In this document: positions 18,906 to 27,638 of the stretch, one piece after another
Position numbering within the stretch: position 1 is the first letter of the stretch
How the letters are laid out: each line of letters opens with the position of its first letter
Assembly: GCA_913055635.1 (NCBI GenBank)
Contig: CAJXLK010000005.1
Location: 1 to 64,000, forward strand
Origin: an uncultured Bacteroidota bacterium
GTDB taxonomy: Bacteria > Bacteroidota > Bacteroidia > Bacteroidales > UBA12077
Length of the DNA stretch: 64,000 nt
Reading direction: 5' to 3'
The notes under the pieces: generated by a model
Database searches by the model: none
Told to the model about the DNA's origin: nothing
What the model saw: only the letters and a program-made list of their open reading frames with translations
Program-made: the position numbers and the translations under genes

Positions 18906-19838
18906 ATGCAGGATATTGTCGACCCGGTTGATAAGGCGCTTTTACGAGAGGAGCTGACAGCCGACAAATTTCTTCGCCATACCAACTATGGGAACAATCA
19001 CCTCTATATTGTCACCCATCAGGATTCGCCACAGGTGATGAGGGAGATAGGCCGGCTCCGGGAAGTTACTTTCCGCCAGGCGGGAGGTGGCACAGGCAAA
19101 GACATTGATCTGGATAAATTCGATGTGAGCGAAGATCCATATAATCAGCTTATCTCATGGGATCCGAGAGAGGAAGAAATTTTAGGGGGGTATCGCTTTA
19201 AGGTCTGCAATGACCATACCCGGCCTGAAAACCTGGCTACCTATAAGCTTTTTCATTTTACGGAGGGATTCAACCAGCATTATCTGCCATATACCATTGA
19301 ATTGGGCCGGTCTTTTATTCAGCCTACCTTCCAGTCGACCGGGAACAGGCGCAAGACCCTCTACGCTCTGGATAATCTGTGGGACGGGTTGGGCGCACTG
19401 GTGGTGCTGCACCCACAGCATCGGTATTTCTTCGGAAAGGTGACCATGTATCCTCATTTCAACCGGAAGGCCCGCGATCTGATCCTCTACTTCCTCCATG
19501 AACAGTTTAATGATGCCCGCGAGCTGGTTCACCCCAAAGAACCGGAAACCTTCGAGACGGATGTCCGTGAGCTGGAAACCTTATTCAGGGACAAATCCTA
19601 TGAACAGGGCCTAAAGATCCTCTCCCAGCAGGTTCGCCAGTTGGGCGAAAACATTCCACCCCTGATCAATGCCTATATGAACCTTTCCAGAACCATGAAG
19701 ATATTTGGCACGGCTTTGAACGAATCCTTTGGAAATGTGGAGGAAACCGGCATTATGATTACCATCGCCGATATTTATCCCAAAAAGGTCAAACGCCATG
19801 TGGATTCCTTTAACCGGGATGAGGAAAGTGAATCGTGA
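18906..19838 (+). CDS. glsB: Hemolysin-like GNAT acyltransferase, putative glycine N-acyltransferase (GlsB-like)
   Basis: A 310-residue protein of the OlsB/hemolysin-like acyl-ACP acyltransferase family. Recognisable family blocks are RLREVTFRQAGGGTGKDID, the ILGGYRFKVC strand, ELGRSFIQPTFQ and LDNLWDGLGALVV. OlsB transfers a 3-hydroxy-acyl chain to ornithine; the Bacteroides homologue GlsB acts on glycine. The start is placed at ATG 18906; the frame also has a TTG at 18885. It follows the GlsA-like gene by 44 bp, so the two form a likely operon for amino-acid-based membrane lipids. Confidence 0.7.
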   Translation: MQDIVDPVDKALLREELTADKFLRHTNYGNNHLYIVTHQDSPQVMREIGRLREVTFRQAGGGTGKDIDLDKFDVSEDPYNQLISWDPREEEILGGYRFKVCNDHTRPENLATYKLFHFTEGFNQHYLPYTIELGRSFIQPTFQSTGNRRKTLYALDNLWDGLGALVVLHPQHRYFFGKVTMYPHFNRKARDLILYFLHEQFNDARELVHPKEPETFETDVRELETLFRDKSYEQGLKILSQQVRQLGENIPPLINAYMNLSRTMKIFGTALNESFGNVEETGIMITIADIYPKKVKRHVDSFNRDEESES

Positions 19839-20064
19839 ATCCTGCCGCTTGTGATGTATAAGTAAGACCGCCGTTTAGGTTTTAATAATTCCACGGGCCG
19901 TGTTTCAATCGTGGGCCGGGTCGTGTTTATTATGCGGCGGATTGCCTTCCGGTAATGACACCGGCGTGGGGTCAATTGGTCAAGTTGACTGTTTTTTAGT
20001 TCATTCCGCTGGTCGGATTTCAATATGGCGCCAGGGCTCTTCTTCTTAAGTCCTTGAGCCGGTA

Positions 20065-21966
20065 TCAATAAGCCCGTCGATCGCGGCCTTCGATGAAATC
20101 AATGAATGCGGTGTTGACCACCTTGTTGCCCCCCGGCGTGGGATAATTGCCGGTAAAGTACCAGTCGCCGGTGTTGTCGGGAATGGCCTGGTGCAGGCTG
20201 TCAATTTTCTGATAAACGATCTGAACCTCTGCATTGATGTTGTCTGCCTTAAGCAATTCACTGATCTTGGCCGAGATCTGTTCATCGGTGAAGGGCCGGT
20301 ATATTTCCTTGACATAGTTGACCACCTGCTCTTTGGGTAGGTTTTCCTGCTCCTTCGATTTGTTGTAAACATCGTTGATCACCTCTTCCATACCATGTTC
20401 CTTGAGCAGGGCGATGGCGGCCTGAAAGGCCACAAAATTTCCCAGCTTGGCCATGTCAATGCCATAGCAGTCAGGATAACGGATTTGGGGAGAAGAAGAA
20501 ACCACCACGATCTTTTTGGGTTCGAGGCGGTCGAGTATTTGTAAGATGCTCTCTTTTAGGGTAGTACCTCTTACAATGCTGTCGTCAATGATTACCAGGT
20601 TGTCAACCCCTTTTCGTACCGTTCCGTAAGTGACATCATAAACATGGCCCACCAGGTCCTTACGCCCGCTCTCCTGTGCAATGAAGGTGCGCAGTTTGAC
20701 GTCTTTAATGGCAATTTTTTCAACCCGGATCTTTTTGGTCAGCAACTGGTCAAGGTAGGCTTCAGTGAGCTGCTCCTTGTTTTTGACGATCTCCTTTTTC
20801 TTGTCCTCCAGCTGATGGTCTTCCAGCCCGTGCAAAAGCCCGTAATAAGCAATTTCTGCGGTGTTGGGGATAAAAGAAAAAACGGTGTTTTCCAGGTCGC
20901 CCCCGATTGCATTTAATACCTCAGGAACCAACAATTCGCCAAGTTTCCTGCGCTCCCGGTAGATGTCCTTGTCACTGCCCCGCGAGAAATAGATCCGCTC
21001 AAACGAGCAGGCTCGCTTTTCCTGGGGCACCCGGATCTCTTTTTCCCGGACACGCCCGTCTTTTTTCATGATTAAGGCCGATCCCGGCGAAACCTCCCGA
21101 ACCTGCTCGGCCGGAACATTCATGACGGTCTGGATCACCGGCCGCTCGGATGCGGCTACCACAATTTCATCGTCTTGATAGTAAAAAGCCGGCCGAATGC
21201 CCCAGGGATCCCGCATGATGAATGAGTCGCCATGGCCAATGATCCCCCCTATGGTGTATCCTCCATCCCAATCTTTGCTCGATTCTTGTAATATCTTGCT
21301 GATGCTCATGTTTTTGGCAATCTGCTCCGAGATCTCCTTGTTGTTGTATCCCTCATTCTTGTAATTGCGAAACAGCAACTGGTTCTCTTCGTCCAAAAAA
21401 TGCCCCACTTTTTCCAGCATCGTCTCCGTGTCTGAATAATCCTTGGGATGCTGGCCCAGCTCAATTAATAGTTGAAACAACTCATCCACATTGGTCAGGT
21501 TGAAATTGCCGGCCAAAACCAGGTTCCTCGATTTCCAGTTGTTCTCGCGCATTACCGGATGCACATATTCGATGTTGTTCTGGCCAAAGGTGCCATAGCG
21601 CAGATGACCCAGGTAGATTTCCCCGGCAAAGGGCAGGTGTTCCTTCGCCCATACCGGATCGCGCAACAACTCATCTCGGCCCTGACTGATCTGGTTGTGG
21701 GCCGCTTCAATCTCATCAAACACCCGCTTGATCGGCCTGCTCTTATTGGTGCGTACCCGGTGGATGTATTTCAGGCCGGGGGGCAGATCAAACTTTAAAT
21801 TGGTGATCCCAGCTCCGTCCTGCCCCCGGTTGTGCTGCTTCTCCATTAACAAATACAGCTTCTGCAAACCATACATCCAACTGCCATACTTGGCCTGGTA
21901 ATATTCCAGGGGTTTTAAAAATCGAATCATCCCTATTCCGCACTCGTGCTGAATTTGATCGCTCAT
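20065..21966 (-). CDS. Amidophosphoribosyltransferase-like protein (PurF family)
   Basis: A 633-residue protein with an N-terminal class II glutamine amidotransferase domain (Cys9 in HECGIG; QHNRGQDGAGI at about 44-54) and a C-terminal phosphoribosyltransferase domain with the PRPP loop VIIDDSIVRGTT. It is about 130-160 residues longer than typical PurF (about 470-500). The extra length is partly in the N-terminal domain and partly in a C-terminal extension past the PRPP domain. Bacteroidota often carry this longer homologue in addition to ordinary PurF, so a role in the first step of purine synthesis is plausible but not certain. Confidence 0.8.
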   Translation of the reverse strand: MSDQIQHECGIGMIRFLKPLEYYQAKYGSWMYGLQKLYLLMEKQHNRGQDGAGITNLKFDLPPGLKYIHRVRTNKSRPIKRVFDEIEAAHNQISQGRDELLRDPVWAKEHLPFAGEIYLGHLRYGTFGQNNIEYVHPVMRENNWKSRNLVLAGNFNLTNVDELFQLLIELGQHPKDYSDTETMLEKVGHFLDEENQLLFRNYKNEGYNNKEISEQIAKNMSISKILQESSKDWDGGYTIGGIIGHGDSFIMRDPWGIRPAFYYQDDEIVVAASERPVIQTVMNVPAEQVREVSPGSALIMKKDGRVREKEIRVPQEKRACSFERIYFSRGSDKDIYRERRKLGELLVPEVLNAIGGDLENTVFSFIPNTAEIAYYGLLHGLEDHQLEDKKKEIVKNKEQLTEAYLDQLLTKKIRVEKIAIKDVKLRTFIAQESGRKDLVGHVYDVTYGTVRKGVDNLVIIDDSIVRGTTLKESILQILDRLEPKKIVVVSSSPQIRYPDCYGIDMAKLGNFVAFQAAIALLKEHGMEEVINDVYNKSKEQENLPKEQVVNYVKEIYRPFTDEQISAKISELLKADNINAEVQIVYQKIDSLHQAIPDNTGDWYFTGNYPTPGGNKVVNTAFIDFIEGRDRRAY

Positions 21967-21981
21967 TGTCGCCTCCTGGTC

Positions 21982-22443
21982 TTATTCGTCTAACGCTGGT
22001 AAATTAATCTTGTCTGGTATGATGAAGGCCGAGGGAAATTGCCGTTTGATCTTTTTCAGCGATTTGATCGCCTCGATTTTGGTGCGAAAATCCCCGACGT
22101 AAACTTTATAGTAAGGCCTTACGTATTCCCTGTATACCGGAATATCCGGGTAATTTTCATAGAACCGTGTCTTGTATTCTTCCGACTCTTCCCGTGCATG
22201 GGTCCCCAAATCCGAATAAATCCGAATCCGGTACCCCTCAATCCTGGGATTTTGCTTGTTCTGAAGGGTGTGCCTGAAAATCAGTTCCCTGATCAGACTG
22301 TCCTGATGAAAACGGATGTTGCCGTGGCTCTCGCGTTCAATTTGGGTGAATATGTCTGGGGCTGTGGCCTCGGTGGTATCCACCTGCGCCATTGCCCCTG
22401 AACAAACAAAAATCATCGCTGCAATTAACCAAGGACATTTCAT
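21982..22443 (-). CDS. Secreted SPOR-domain protein
   Basis: With the start at ATG 22443 the 153-residue product begins MKCPWLIAAMIFVCSGAMAQ, a clear signal peptide. The frame extends 37 codons further but with an unlikely basic N-terminus. The C-terminal part (about residues 70-145) reads as a SPOR domain: GYRIRIYSDLG, then YYKVYVGDFRTKIEA and FPSAFIIPDKI. SPOR domains bind denuded glycan strands of peptidoglycan, often at division sites. It starts 427 bp upstream of the end of its intergenic neighbours and lies just 15 bp before the PurF-like gene on the same strand. Confidence 0.75.
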   Translation of the reverse strand: MKCPWLIAAMIFVCSGAMAQVDTTEATAPDIFTQIERESHGNIRFHQDSLIRELIFRHTLQNKQNPRIEGYRIRIYSDLGTHAREESEEYKTRFYENYPDIPVYREYVRPYYKVYVGDFRTKIEAIKSLKKIKRQFPSAFIIPDKINLPALDE

Positions 22444-22600
22444 AAAAAGTGCATTTTTACAGCAAACCATTTGGCCCTGCCGCTTTTGCGAAGTCGCTTT
22501 TACGCGATGTATCACCCGCCTGCACCGATGGCCATACTGGTTTTGCCGATTCAAAATTAATCAATTTTAGGGTAACCTCTAAATCCTTGGGCCAAATTGA

Positions 22601-23059
22601 TTAATTGTTCAATTTCAGGGTCTTATTCCTTGTGAATGGAACATCCTTTTTGTAAAGGAACGATCTGACGGTAAGATTGCCTTCAAGCTTTAAATCCAGG
22701 GCTCCCTTTCGGATGATTTCCATGGCTGATAACCCCGATTCCAGGAGATCGGAAAAGCTGACCATTAACTTGAGCTGGTGAACCTGGTCGGAATTTGCCG
22801 GCAGCTTGATGATTTCCTGGTTGCTGATATTGCCCGCTTTGCTGTCATTGATATAGGCCGTTGCCCTGATCTGGGTGACCTTGATCCTGTAAAAATTGGG
22901 ATTTCGAATGGGAACCGATAAATGCAGGTTGACCTGCTGGTCCGAAAGACCGGCGAGCTTAAGATCTTTGGGTTGGCCAACTTCAACCGGATCAAGCGGT
23001 TTGCAGGCGGCTGCTGACAGGATGACCATCAGCAACAGCCAGGTTCTGATCATACGCAT
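22601..23059 (-). CDS. LEA-14-like (water stress/hypersensitive response) lipoprotein
   Basis: A 152-residue protein with a lipoprotein signal peptide ending AAAC at Cys19. The rest forms a single beta-sandwich of the LEA type 2 kind: QVNLHLSVPIRNPNFYRIKV, typical of this fold, followed by alternating strands. Such proteins are probably membrane-anchored; their function is unknown. Its ATG is only two bases from the end of the upstream deaminase gene, so the two are likely co-transcribed. Confidence 0.7.
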   Translation of the reverse strand: MRMIRTWLLLMVILSAAACKPLDPVEVGQPKDLKLAGLSDQQVNLHLSVPIRNPNFYRIKVTQIRATAYINDSKAGNISNQEIIKLPANSDQVHQLKLMVSFSDLLESGLSAMEIIRKGALDLKLEGNLTVRSFLYKKDVPFTRNKTLKLNN

Positions 23060-23061
23060 CT

Positions 23062-23499
23062 TTATTTCCTTTTTTGTTTGAAATAATCAATCAAAAGATT
23101 GCTGCAGGCATCTTCCATGATCCCGGACGAAAGTTTGGTTTTGGGGTGCAGCAGATCAAGCCCCTGACTGAGAAATCCCTTTTTGGTGTCTTCCGCCCCA
23201 TAAACAATCCGCGAAACCTGGGTCCAGTATGCCGCTCCTGCACACATCGGGCACGGCTCAATGGTTACATACAAAGTGCAGCCCGTTAAATATTTGGATC
23301 CCATTTGGTTTTCGGCCGCGGTGAATGCCTGCATCTCAGCATGTGCCGTGGCATCATTCAGGGTCTCTGTTAAATTGTGCGCCCGCGCCACAATTTCTCC
23401 ATTACACACAATGATCGCACCAACCGGCACTTCATCCCGCAACATCGCCTTCTTGGCCTCCTTGATCGCCTCTTTCATGAAATGTTCATCACTCATCAT
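23062..23499 (-). CDS. tadA: tRNA-adenosine/nucleoside deaminase (TadA family)
   Basis: Zinc deaminase, 145 residues from ATG 23499 (MMSDEHFMKEAIKEA). The metal and catalytic motifs are HAEMQAF and EPCPMCAGA with the usual spacing, and the C-terminus (LIDYFKQKRK) matches TadA, which makes inosine-34 in tRNA-Arg. Related guanine deaminases share the core, so TadA is the best but not the only reading. The longer frame from 23538 adds 13 unlikely residues. Confidence 0.8.
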   Translation of the reverse strand: MMSDEHFMKEAIKEAKKAMLRDEVPVGAIIVCNGEIVARAHNLTETLNDATAHAEMQAFTAAENQMGSKYLTGCTLYVTIEPCPMCAGAAYWTQVSRIVYGAEDTKKGFLSQGLDLLHPKTKLSSGIMEDACSNLLIDYFKQKRK

Positions 23500-23605
23500 A
23501 GTCCACCCGATTTGAACCCAGCCATTGGGGATTTGCAATATCTTTTAAAGCTTGCAAAATAACAAAATTAGACGGGTTCGTCTTGCTTTCCGGTTAAATT
23601 TTCTT

Positions 23606-24349
23606 TTAATGGTGGATCTCCTGCAGATACCCCTCAAGGGCTTTGGCATCCTCAATGGCGTATCCATGAAGGTCATTGTTGAAATAGCAATAGACCTGCT
23701 TTACCCGGCCTTCTTCGGTCAGCCTTTGAATGCTTTCAGCCCAGCTTTTTAATTGATCATCAGAGTACTTCGATGCATAGGGTTGATCGGGCCCGTGGAA
23801 TCTGAAGTAGGCGATTTGGGAGGTGGCGATCACCGTTGAAGGCATGTTTAGCCCGGATACCACCACGAAACCTGCCTGATAATCGGCCAGCAGCTTCCGG
23901 GTCTCTTCGCACCACCAGGAAGGATGCCTGAATTCAATGACATTGTTGCGCTCAGCCTCGGTTTGTTCCAGGAAAGCCCGCAAGAGGGCAACATTTTCCG
24001 GGTTTTTATGCAGACCGGGCGGCACCTGAAACAGGATACACCCGGTTTGATCACCCAGCGCGTTGGTCATTTGGTAAAATTTTTGCAGGTCGTCTCCTAC
24101 CTCATGGAATCTTTTGCGGTGGGTGATCTGCCGGTGGGCCTTGAATGTCATCTGAAAATCTTCAGGTATTTTCTTCACCCATCCCTTCAGCATGTTCTGA
24201 AAGGGATAGCGATAAAACGACATGTTCAGCTCCACAGTATTGAAATGTTGACTGTAATAGGAAAGCCATTGGTTCTTTGCCCAGTCCTGTGGGTAGAACA
24301 CACCCTGCCAATGGGCATAACTCCAGCCGCTTGTGCCTATATGAATCAT
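23606..24349 (-). CDS. DUF72 domain protein
   Basis: A 247-residue protein of the DUF72 (YecE-like) family with a TIM-barrel-like fold. It starts MIHIGTSGWSYAHWQGVFYP, the family hallmark, and contains FNTVELNMSFYRYP, FTFKAHRQITH-type strands and the AYFRFHGPDQPY motif. ATG 24349 is chosen over the longer frame (24427) because it gives the conserved N-terminus. No biochemical function is established for the family. Confidence 0.88.
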   Translation of the reverse strand: MIHIGTSGWSYAHWQGVFYPQDWAKNQWLSYYSQHFNTVELNMSFYRYPFQNMLKGWVKKIPEDFQMTFKAHRQITHRKRFHEVGDDLQKFYQMTNALGDQTGCILFQVPPGLHKNPENVALLRAFLEQTEAERNNVIEFRHPSWWCEETRKLLADYQAGFVVVSGLNMPSTVIATSQIAYFRFHGPDQPYASKYSDDQLKSWAESIQRLTEEGRVKQVYCYFNNDLHGYAIEDAKALEGYLQEIHH

Positions 24350-24611
24350 GGGCGGTAAATTTTTTTGTCTGCCAGGGAATAGTTTTTTAAATTTAAAGAA
24401 AATATGGCAAAATGCCATTGGGTTCATGTAGCTAAAGCCCGGTTCACGTTATGAGATTTGCAGAAAATTGGTAAACTGACAATGAATGATGGGTGGTCTT
24501 TCCCGGGTCCCTTTATTACTCATCCACTGGCTCCGGGTCCAGATGCAATGCTTCCTTTTAAGGATAAGCTAAATCAATGGATCAGGCGGGTTGCACGAAG
24601 AACATCAATCT

Positions 24612-25526
24612 ATGGATGAAAGCCAACTTGAGCAAGCCATTGGGATTTCTTCCCGGCAGGTTACAGCGGGCCTGGAAGAAGCCCTTCGACAGGCCCTTGA
24701 GGATATGCGGCGCGATCGCATCGTCCTGGGCCTTAGTGGAGGTCTCGACTCAGCCGTAGTTGCCGCCCTGAGCCGGCGGGTGCTGCCGGGCGAACGTATT
24801 TTAGCCCTGATCATGCCCGATCGCGAAACCCATCCCGTTAATACCGCCGATGCCGTTGATCTGGCCTGTCAATTGGGCATCAAAAGCCGCATTATTCACC
24901 TCGACCGATACCTGGAAAGCGCCAACGTGCACTTTCCGATCCCTTTCATCGGCTACTCCCTGAAATCCCGACTGGTGAAGATTTTTTACCGGAAGATGCG
25001 GCGCCGTACCGGCGAAACCCCTTTCCAGACTATACTGAAAGGCGGATGGGACAGTTCTTTTAGCCGTTATCTCAATAAAGGTACCGCCAATTATCGCTTT
25101 AAACATCGCCTCCGGTTGACCTTCCTGTATCAGGCCGCCGAAGAAATGAATGCACTGGCTGTCGGGGCTGCCAATAAAACCGAGTTTATGACCGGTTTTT
25201 TTGTGAAGTTTGGCATTGACCACAATGCCGATATCATGCCCCTGATGAACCTTTACAAAAGCCAGGTTTTTCAACTGGCTTCCGGATTGGAGCTGCCCCA
25301 AAGGATCATAGATAAAGCCCCGAGCCCCGATATGATCCCCGGCATTACCGATGAATTTGCTTTTGAATTGTCTTACCGTGAACTGGATATGCTCCTGTAT
25401 GCCCTGGAAAATGAGATCCGCCCCGAGGGCAGCCTGAGCGAAAAATACCGGTACGTACGCTCCCTGGTTGATTATTCGCACCATATGCGTCACATGATCA
25501 TCCCAAATCTTTTTGACCCCGCTTAG
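24612..25526 (+). CDS. nadE: NAD+ synthase (ammonia-type NadE family)
   Basis: ATP-dependent amidation of nicotinate adenine dinucleotide. The 304-residue protein (start ATG 24612) has the PP-loop SGGLDSAVV, the AANKTEFMTGFFVKFG strand equivalent to the NadE NKSE region, and the DIMPLMNLYKSQVFQLA and PSPDMIPGITDE motifs. No glutaminase domain is present. The middle (about 105-165) is longer and more basic than in short NadE proteins. The last three codons and the TAG stop (GAC CCC GCT TAG) lie within the first copy of a palindromic repeat array, so the native C-terminus has probably been altered. Confidence 0.85.
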   Translation: MDESQLEQAIGISSRQVTAGLEEALRQALEDMRRDRIVLGLSGGLDSAVVAALSRRVLPGERILALIMPDRETHPVNTADAVDLACQLGIKSRIIHLDRYLESANVHFPIPFIGYSLKSRLVKIFYRKMRRRTGETPFQTILKGGWDSSFSRYLNKGTANYRFKHRLRLTFLYQAAEEMNALAVGAANKTEFMTGFFVKFGIDHNADIMPLMNLYKSQVFQLASGLELPQRIIDKAPSPDMIPGITDEFAFELSYRELDMLLYALENEIRPEGSLSEKYRYVRSLVDYSHHMRHMIIPNLFDPA

Positions 25527-25723
25527 CGGGGTCATCATCCCCCCGCTTAGCGGGGTCACCATCCCCCCGCTTAGCGGGGTCATCATCCCCCGCTTAGCGG
25601 GGTCACCAATCCCTGCTTAGCGGGGTCAACATCATCCCCCGCTTAGCGGGGTCAAAATCATCCCCCCGCTTAGCGGGGTCAAAATCATCCCCCGCTTAGC
25701 GGGGTCAAAATCATCCCCCCGCT
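25517..25723. repeat. Tandem array of the palindrome CCCCGCTTAGCGGGG (8 copies plus a half copy)
   Basis: Copies lie at 25517, 25541, 25565, 25588, 25611 (one C to T change), 25637, 25664 and 25690. A half copy (CCCCGCT) is at 25717-25723. The period is 23-27 bp, with short AT-containing linkers such as TCATCATCC or TCAAAATCATCC. Each palindrome has 7-bp perfect arms around one T. The first copy contains the nadE stop codon. The linkers are far too short for CRISPR spacers. Confidence 0.95.
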
Positions 25724-25848
25724 CGGTTTAATTTCTTCATCTGGGAGAGTTTAACCCGGCAACCACCGAACGGTATCAAGTGCCACCGGATAGCGGGGCC
25801 ATTTTCCCGAGGAAGCAAGCCCCCGGCTACTCGTTTAAAACCAAAGCC

Positions 25849-26277
25849 ATGGGAAATAAACCCGACCACTATTATCGCCAGTCAGCGGTTATCCCTTATC
25901 TATATGATCAGGGAGATACAAAGGTTTTGTTGATTACCACCCTGAAAAGCAGGAAATGGACCCTGCCCAAGGGCATTGTCGAGCCTGGTCTATCGCCCTG
26001 GTTTTCTGCCTTGAAAGAAGCCTTTGAGGAGGCAGGCATTCGCGGTGAAGTTGAAAAACAGGTGTTTGGACGGTTTGAATACTTTAAATGGGGCGGAACG
26101 TGCTCGGTCGAGGTTTTTTTGATGCGGATCACTCAAATGCTGGACAAATGGCCTGAACAGCAACGAGACCGGTGTTTGGTGGATCCATGCGCGGCCCAAC
26201 AGATCATTGGAAGAGCAGAAATGAAGCCTCTTCTTCGTGAATTTTGCGCCCGTACGAAATCTTTCCCCGACCATTGA
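25849..26277 (+). CDS. Nudix hydrolase
   Basis: A 142-residue protein (start ATG 25849) of the Nudix superfamily, which hydrolyses nucleoside diphosphates linked to another group. The Nudix box is recognisable as KGIVEPGLSPWFSALKEAFE followed by EAGI. The catalytic Glu residues of the REUxEE part are kept (KEAFEE), but the first box glutamate is replaced by Leu (PGLS instead of PGES). The N-terminal strand has KSRKWTLPKG, common in diadenosine-polyphosphate and inositol-phosphate Nudix enzymes. Substrate unknown. The upstream frame from 25780 overlaps the repeat-rich spacer and is not favoured. Confidence 0.82.
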   Translation: MGNKPDHYYRQSAVIPYLYDQGDTKVLLITTLKSRKWTLPKGIVEPGLSPWFSALKEAFEEAGIRGEVEKQVFGRFEYFKWGGTCSVEVFLMRITQMLDKWPEQQRDRCLVDPCAAQQIIGRAEMKPLLREFCARTKSFPDH

Positions 26278-26361
26278 AGCCTGCGGAGCCGGAAATGAAT
26301 TTTATTCCCGGCCCTCCGCAACGTTGATTGATTTTCTGTCATCTATTAAATAAAGTATATT

Positions 26362-26985
26362 ATGCAGATCGGTGGTTGGAAGCTTACCCCTGGATTATTT
26401 GCAGGAATAGGGTTGTTGCTGTTGATGATGGGCTCCTGCGAGGAGGACAATACCCGTATGGTTTATCAACTCAATGAACCCGACACCCTGAGCAGTGAAG
26501 TATATCAGGTCTACAGTGAGATGATTCAAGCCAGGTTCCCCGACCAGCAATACATCGTGATCCGCCAGGAAACCGATACGGCTGTTAACCGCCCTTTCTG
26601 CCGGGAACTTATGAAGGCCGATTCCGTCGATTTAAGCGAATCCACGGTGAGCCAATATTTATTCCGCAACCAGGAACTGAAAAATTTGGGCTACTACTTT
26701 GATATTCAGCCCGAAATTAAACTTATCACTGGAGAGGAATTGAATTCCTATGAATCCTGGAATAGCTTTCATGATAAACATCCCGATGGGGAAGGGGTGA
26801 TGATCCTGAATATGCCCGGATTTAATGATGACAAATCCGGTGCCCTCTTTGAGTATTCCTGGCTTACCGGCGATGATAGAGCAGGACACTACATGGTTTA
26901 CCTCAAATATCAATCGGCTGACTGGAACCTCGTGGCCCATGAAAAGATTGAAAACAATTCCACGGATCATCCCCCAGCCATTTGA
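26362..26985 (+). CDS. Putative lipoprotein of unknown function
   Basis: A 207-residue protein with a hydrophobic N-terminus ending MGSC, so a lipoprotein cut before Cys26 is likely. The mature part is acidic, has no repeats I recognise, and lacks further membrane segments. I do not recognise the family. It is 84 bp downstream of the Nudix gene and convergent with the cupin gene at 27079. Confidence 0.7.
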   Translation: MQIGGWKLTPGLFAGIGLLLLMMGSCEEDNTRMVYQLNEPDTLSSEVYQVYSEMIQARFPDQQYIVIRQETDTAVNRPFCRELMKADSVDLSESTVSQYLFRNQELKNLGYYFDIQPEIKLITGEELNSYESWNSFHDKHPDGEGVMILNMPGFNDDKSGALFEYSWLTGDDRAGHYMVYLKYQSADWNLVAHEKIENNSTDHPPAI

Positions 26986-27078
26986 GCCAGCCATGATGCT
27001 TTGCCCCGTTTTTACCTTCTGGTTTTTATTTAAGGCCCATTGCTCTGATCTATCAAAACAATGGAAGGGCAGCCATTG

Positions 27079-27444
27079 CTATAGAAATCCGGGGTCCTTT
27101 ACTGTGCGCCCACTTTTGGTATTCCCGGTATTCAGCGTCGAGGCAGGCTCAAACAACATGACGTGGGCCTCTTCCTCCGCCTCCGGTTGATGAAGGATGC
27201 CCCTGGGTACAATCAGCATTTCTCCCGCCTCCAGTTCAATGGTTCGATCAGATAAACCGATCCGGATTTTACCATCAATCACCAGAAACATCTCATCTTC
27301 TTCTTCATGCTGGTGCCAGTCAAATCTTCCTTTAAACTTGGCCAGCTTCACCTGTTGTCCGTTGAGCTCGCCGATCACTCCGGGATGCCAGTACTGGCTG
27401 ATCCTGGCAAACTTGTCGCTGAGATTGATTTTTTGTGGTGTCAT
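27079..27444 (-). CDS. Small cupin-domain protein
   Basis: A 121-residue single-domain cupin. Motif 1 is visible as FDWHQHEEEDEMFLVIDGKI (two His and a Glu as metal ligands) and motif 2 as GEMLIVPRGILHQP (third His). Such small cupins bind a divalent metal; the ligand or reaction cannot be told from sequence. It is transcribed away from hcp, sharing a 250-bp divergent spacer that contains a strong palindrome. Confidence 0.82.
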   Translation of the reverse strand: MTPQKINLSDKFARISQYWHPGVIGELNGQQVKLAKFKGRFDWHQHEEEDEMFLVIDGKIRIGLSDRTIELEAGEMLIVPRGILHQPEAEEEAHVMLFEPASTLNTGNTKSGRTVKDPGFL

Positions 27445-27638
27445 GGTCGTGCTTTTATGCTAAGCCCAATTTATGGAAAATTGCCCGTATTTTGAAGACA
27501 ACCGATGTCCTCCTTTTGTGAACCTTTTTCAATCTGTCGATCAGACTATTATTGGGCAAAGTTATTTTGAATTGTTCTAAATAGACAAACACCTCTGAAA
27601 ATCTTTATTTAGGATTTGGAGGTTTGCCATTAAAAAGC

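Noticed and set aside
24801-25586. Long minus-strand frame starting with repeated TPLSGG motifs
   Set aside because: It is antisense to nadE, and its N-terminus is simply the palindromic array translated. No domain is recognisable.
25517-25723. CRISPR-like appearance of the palindrome arrays
   Set aside because: Linkers are only about 8-16 bp and similar to each other, the repeat is 15 bp, and no cas genes lie in the window.
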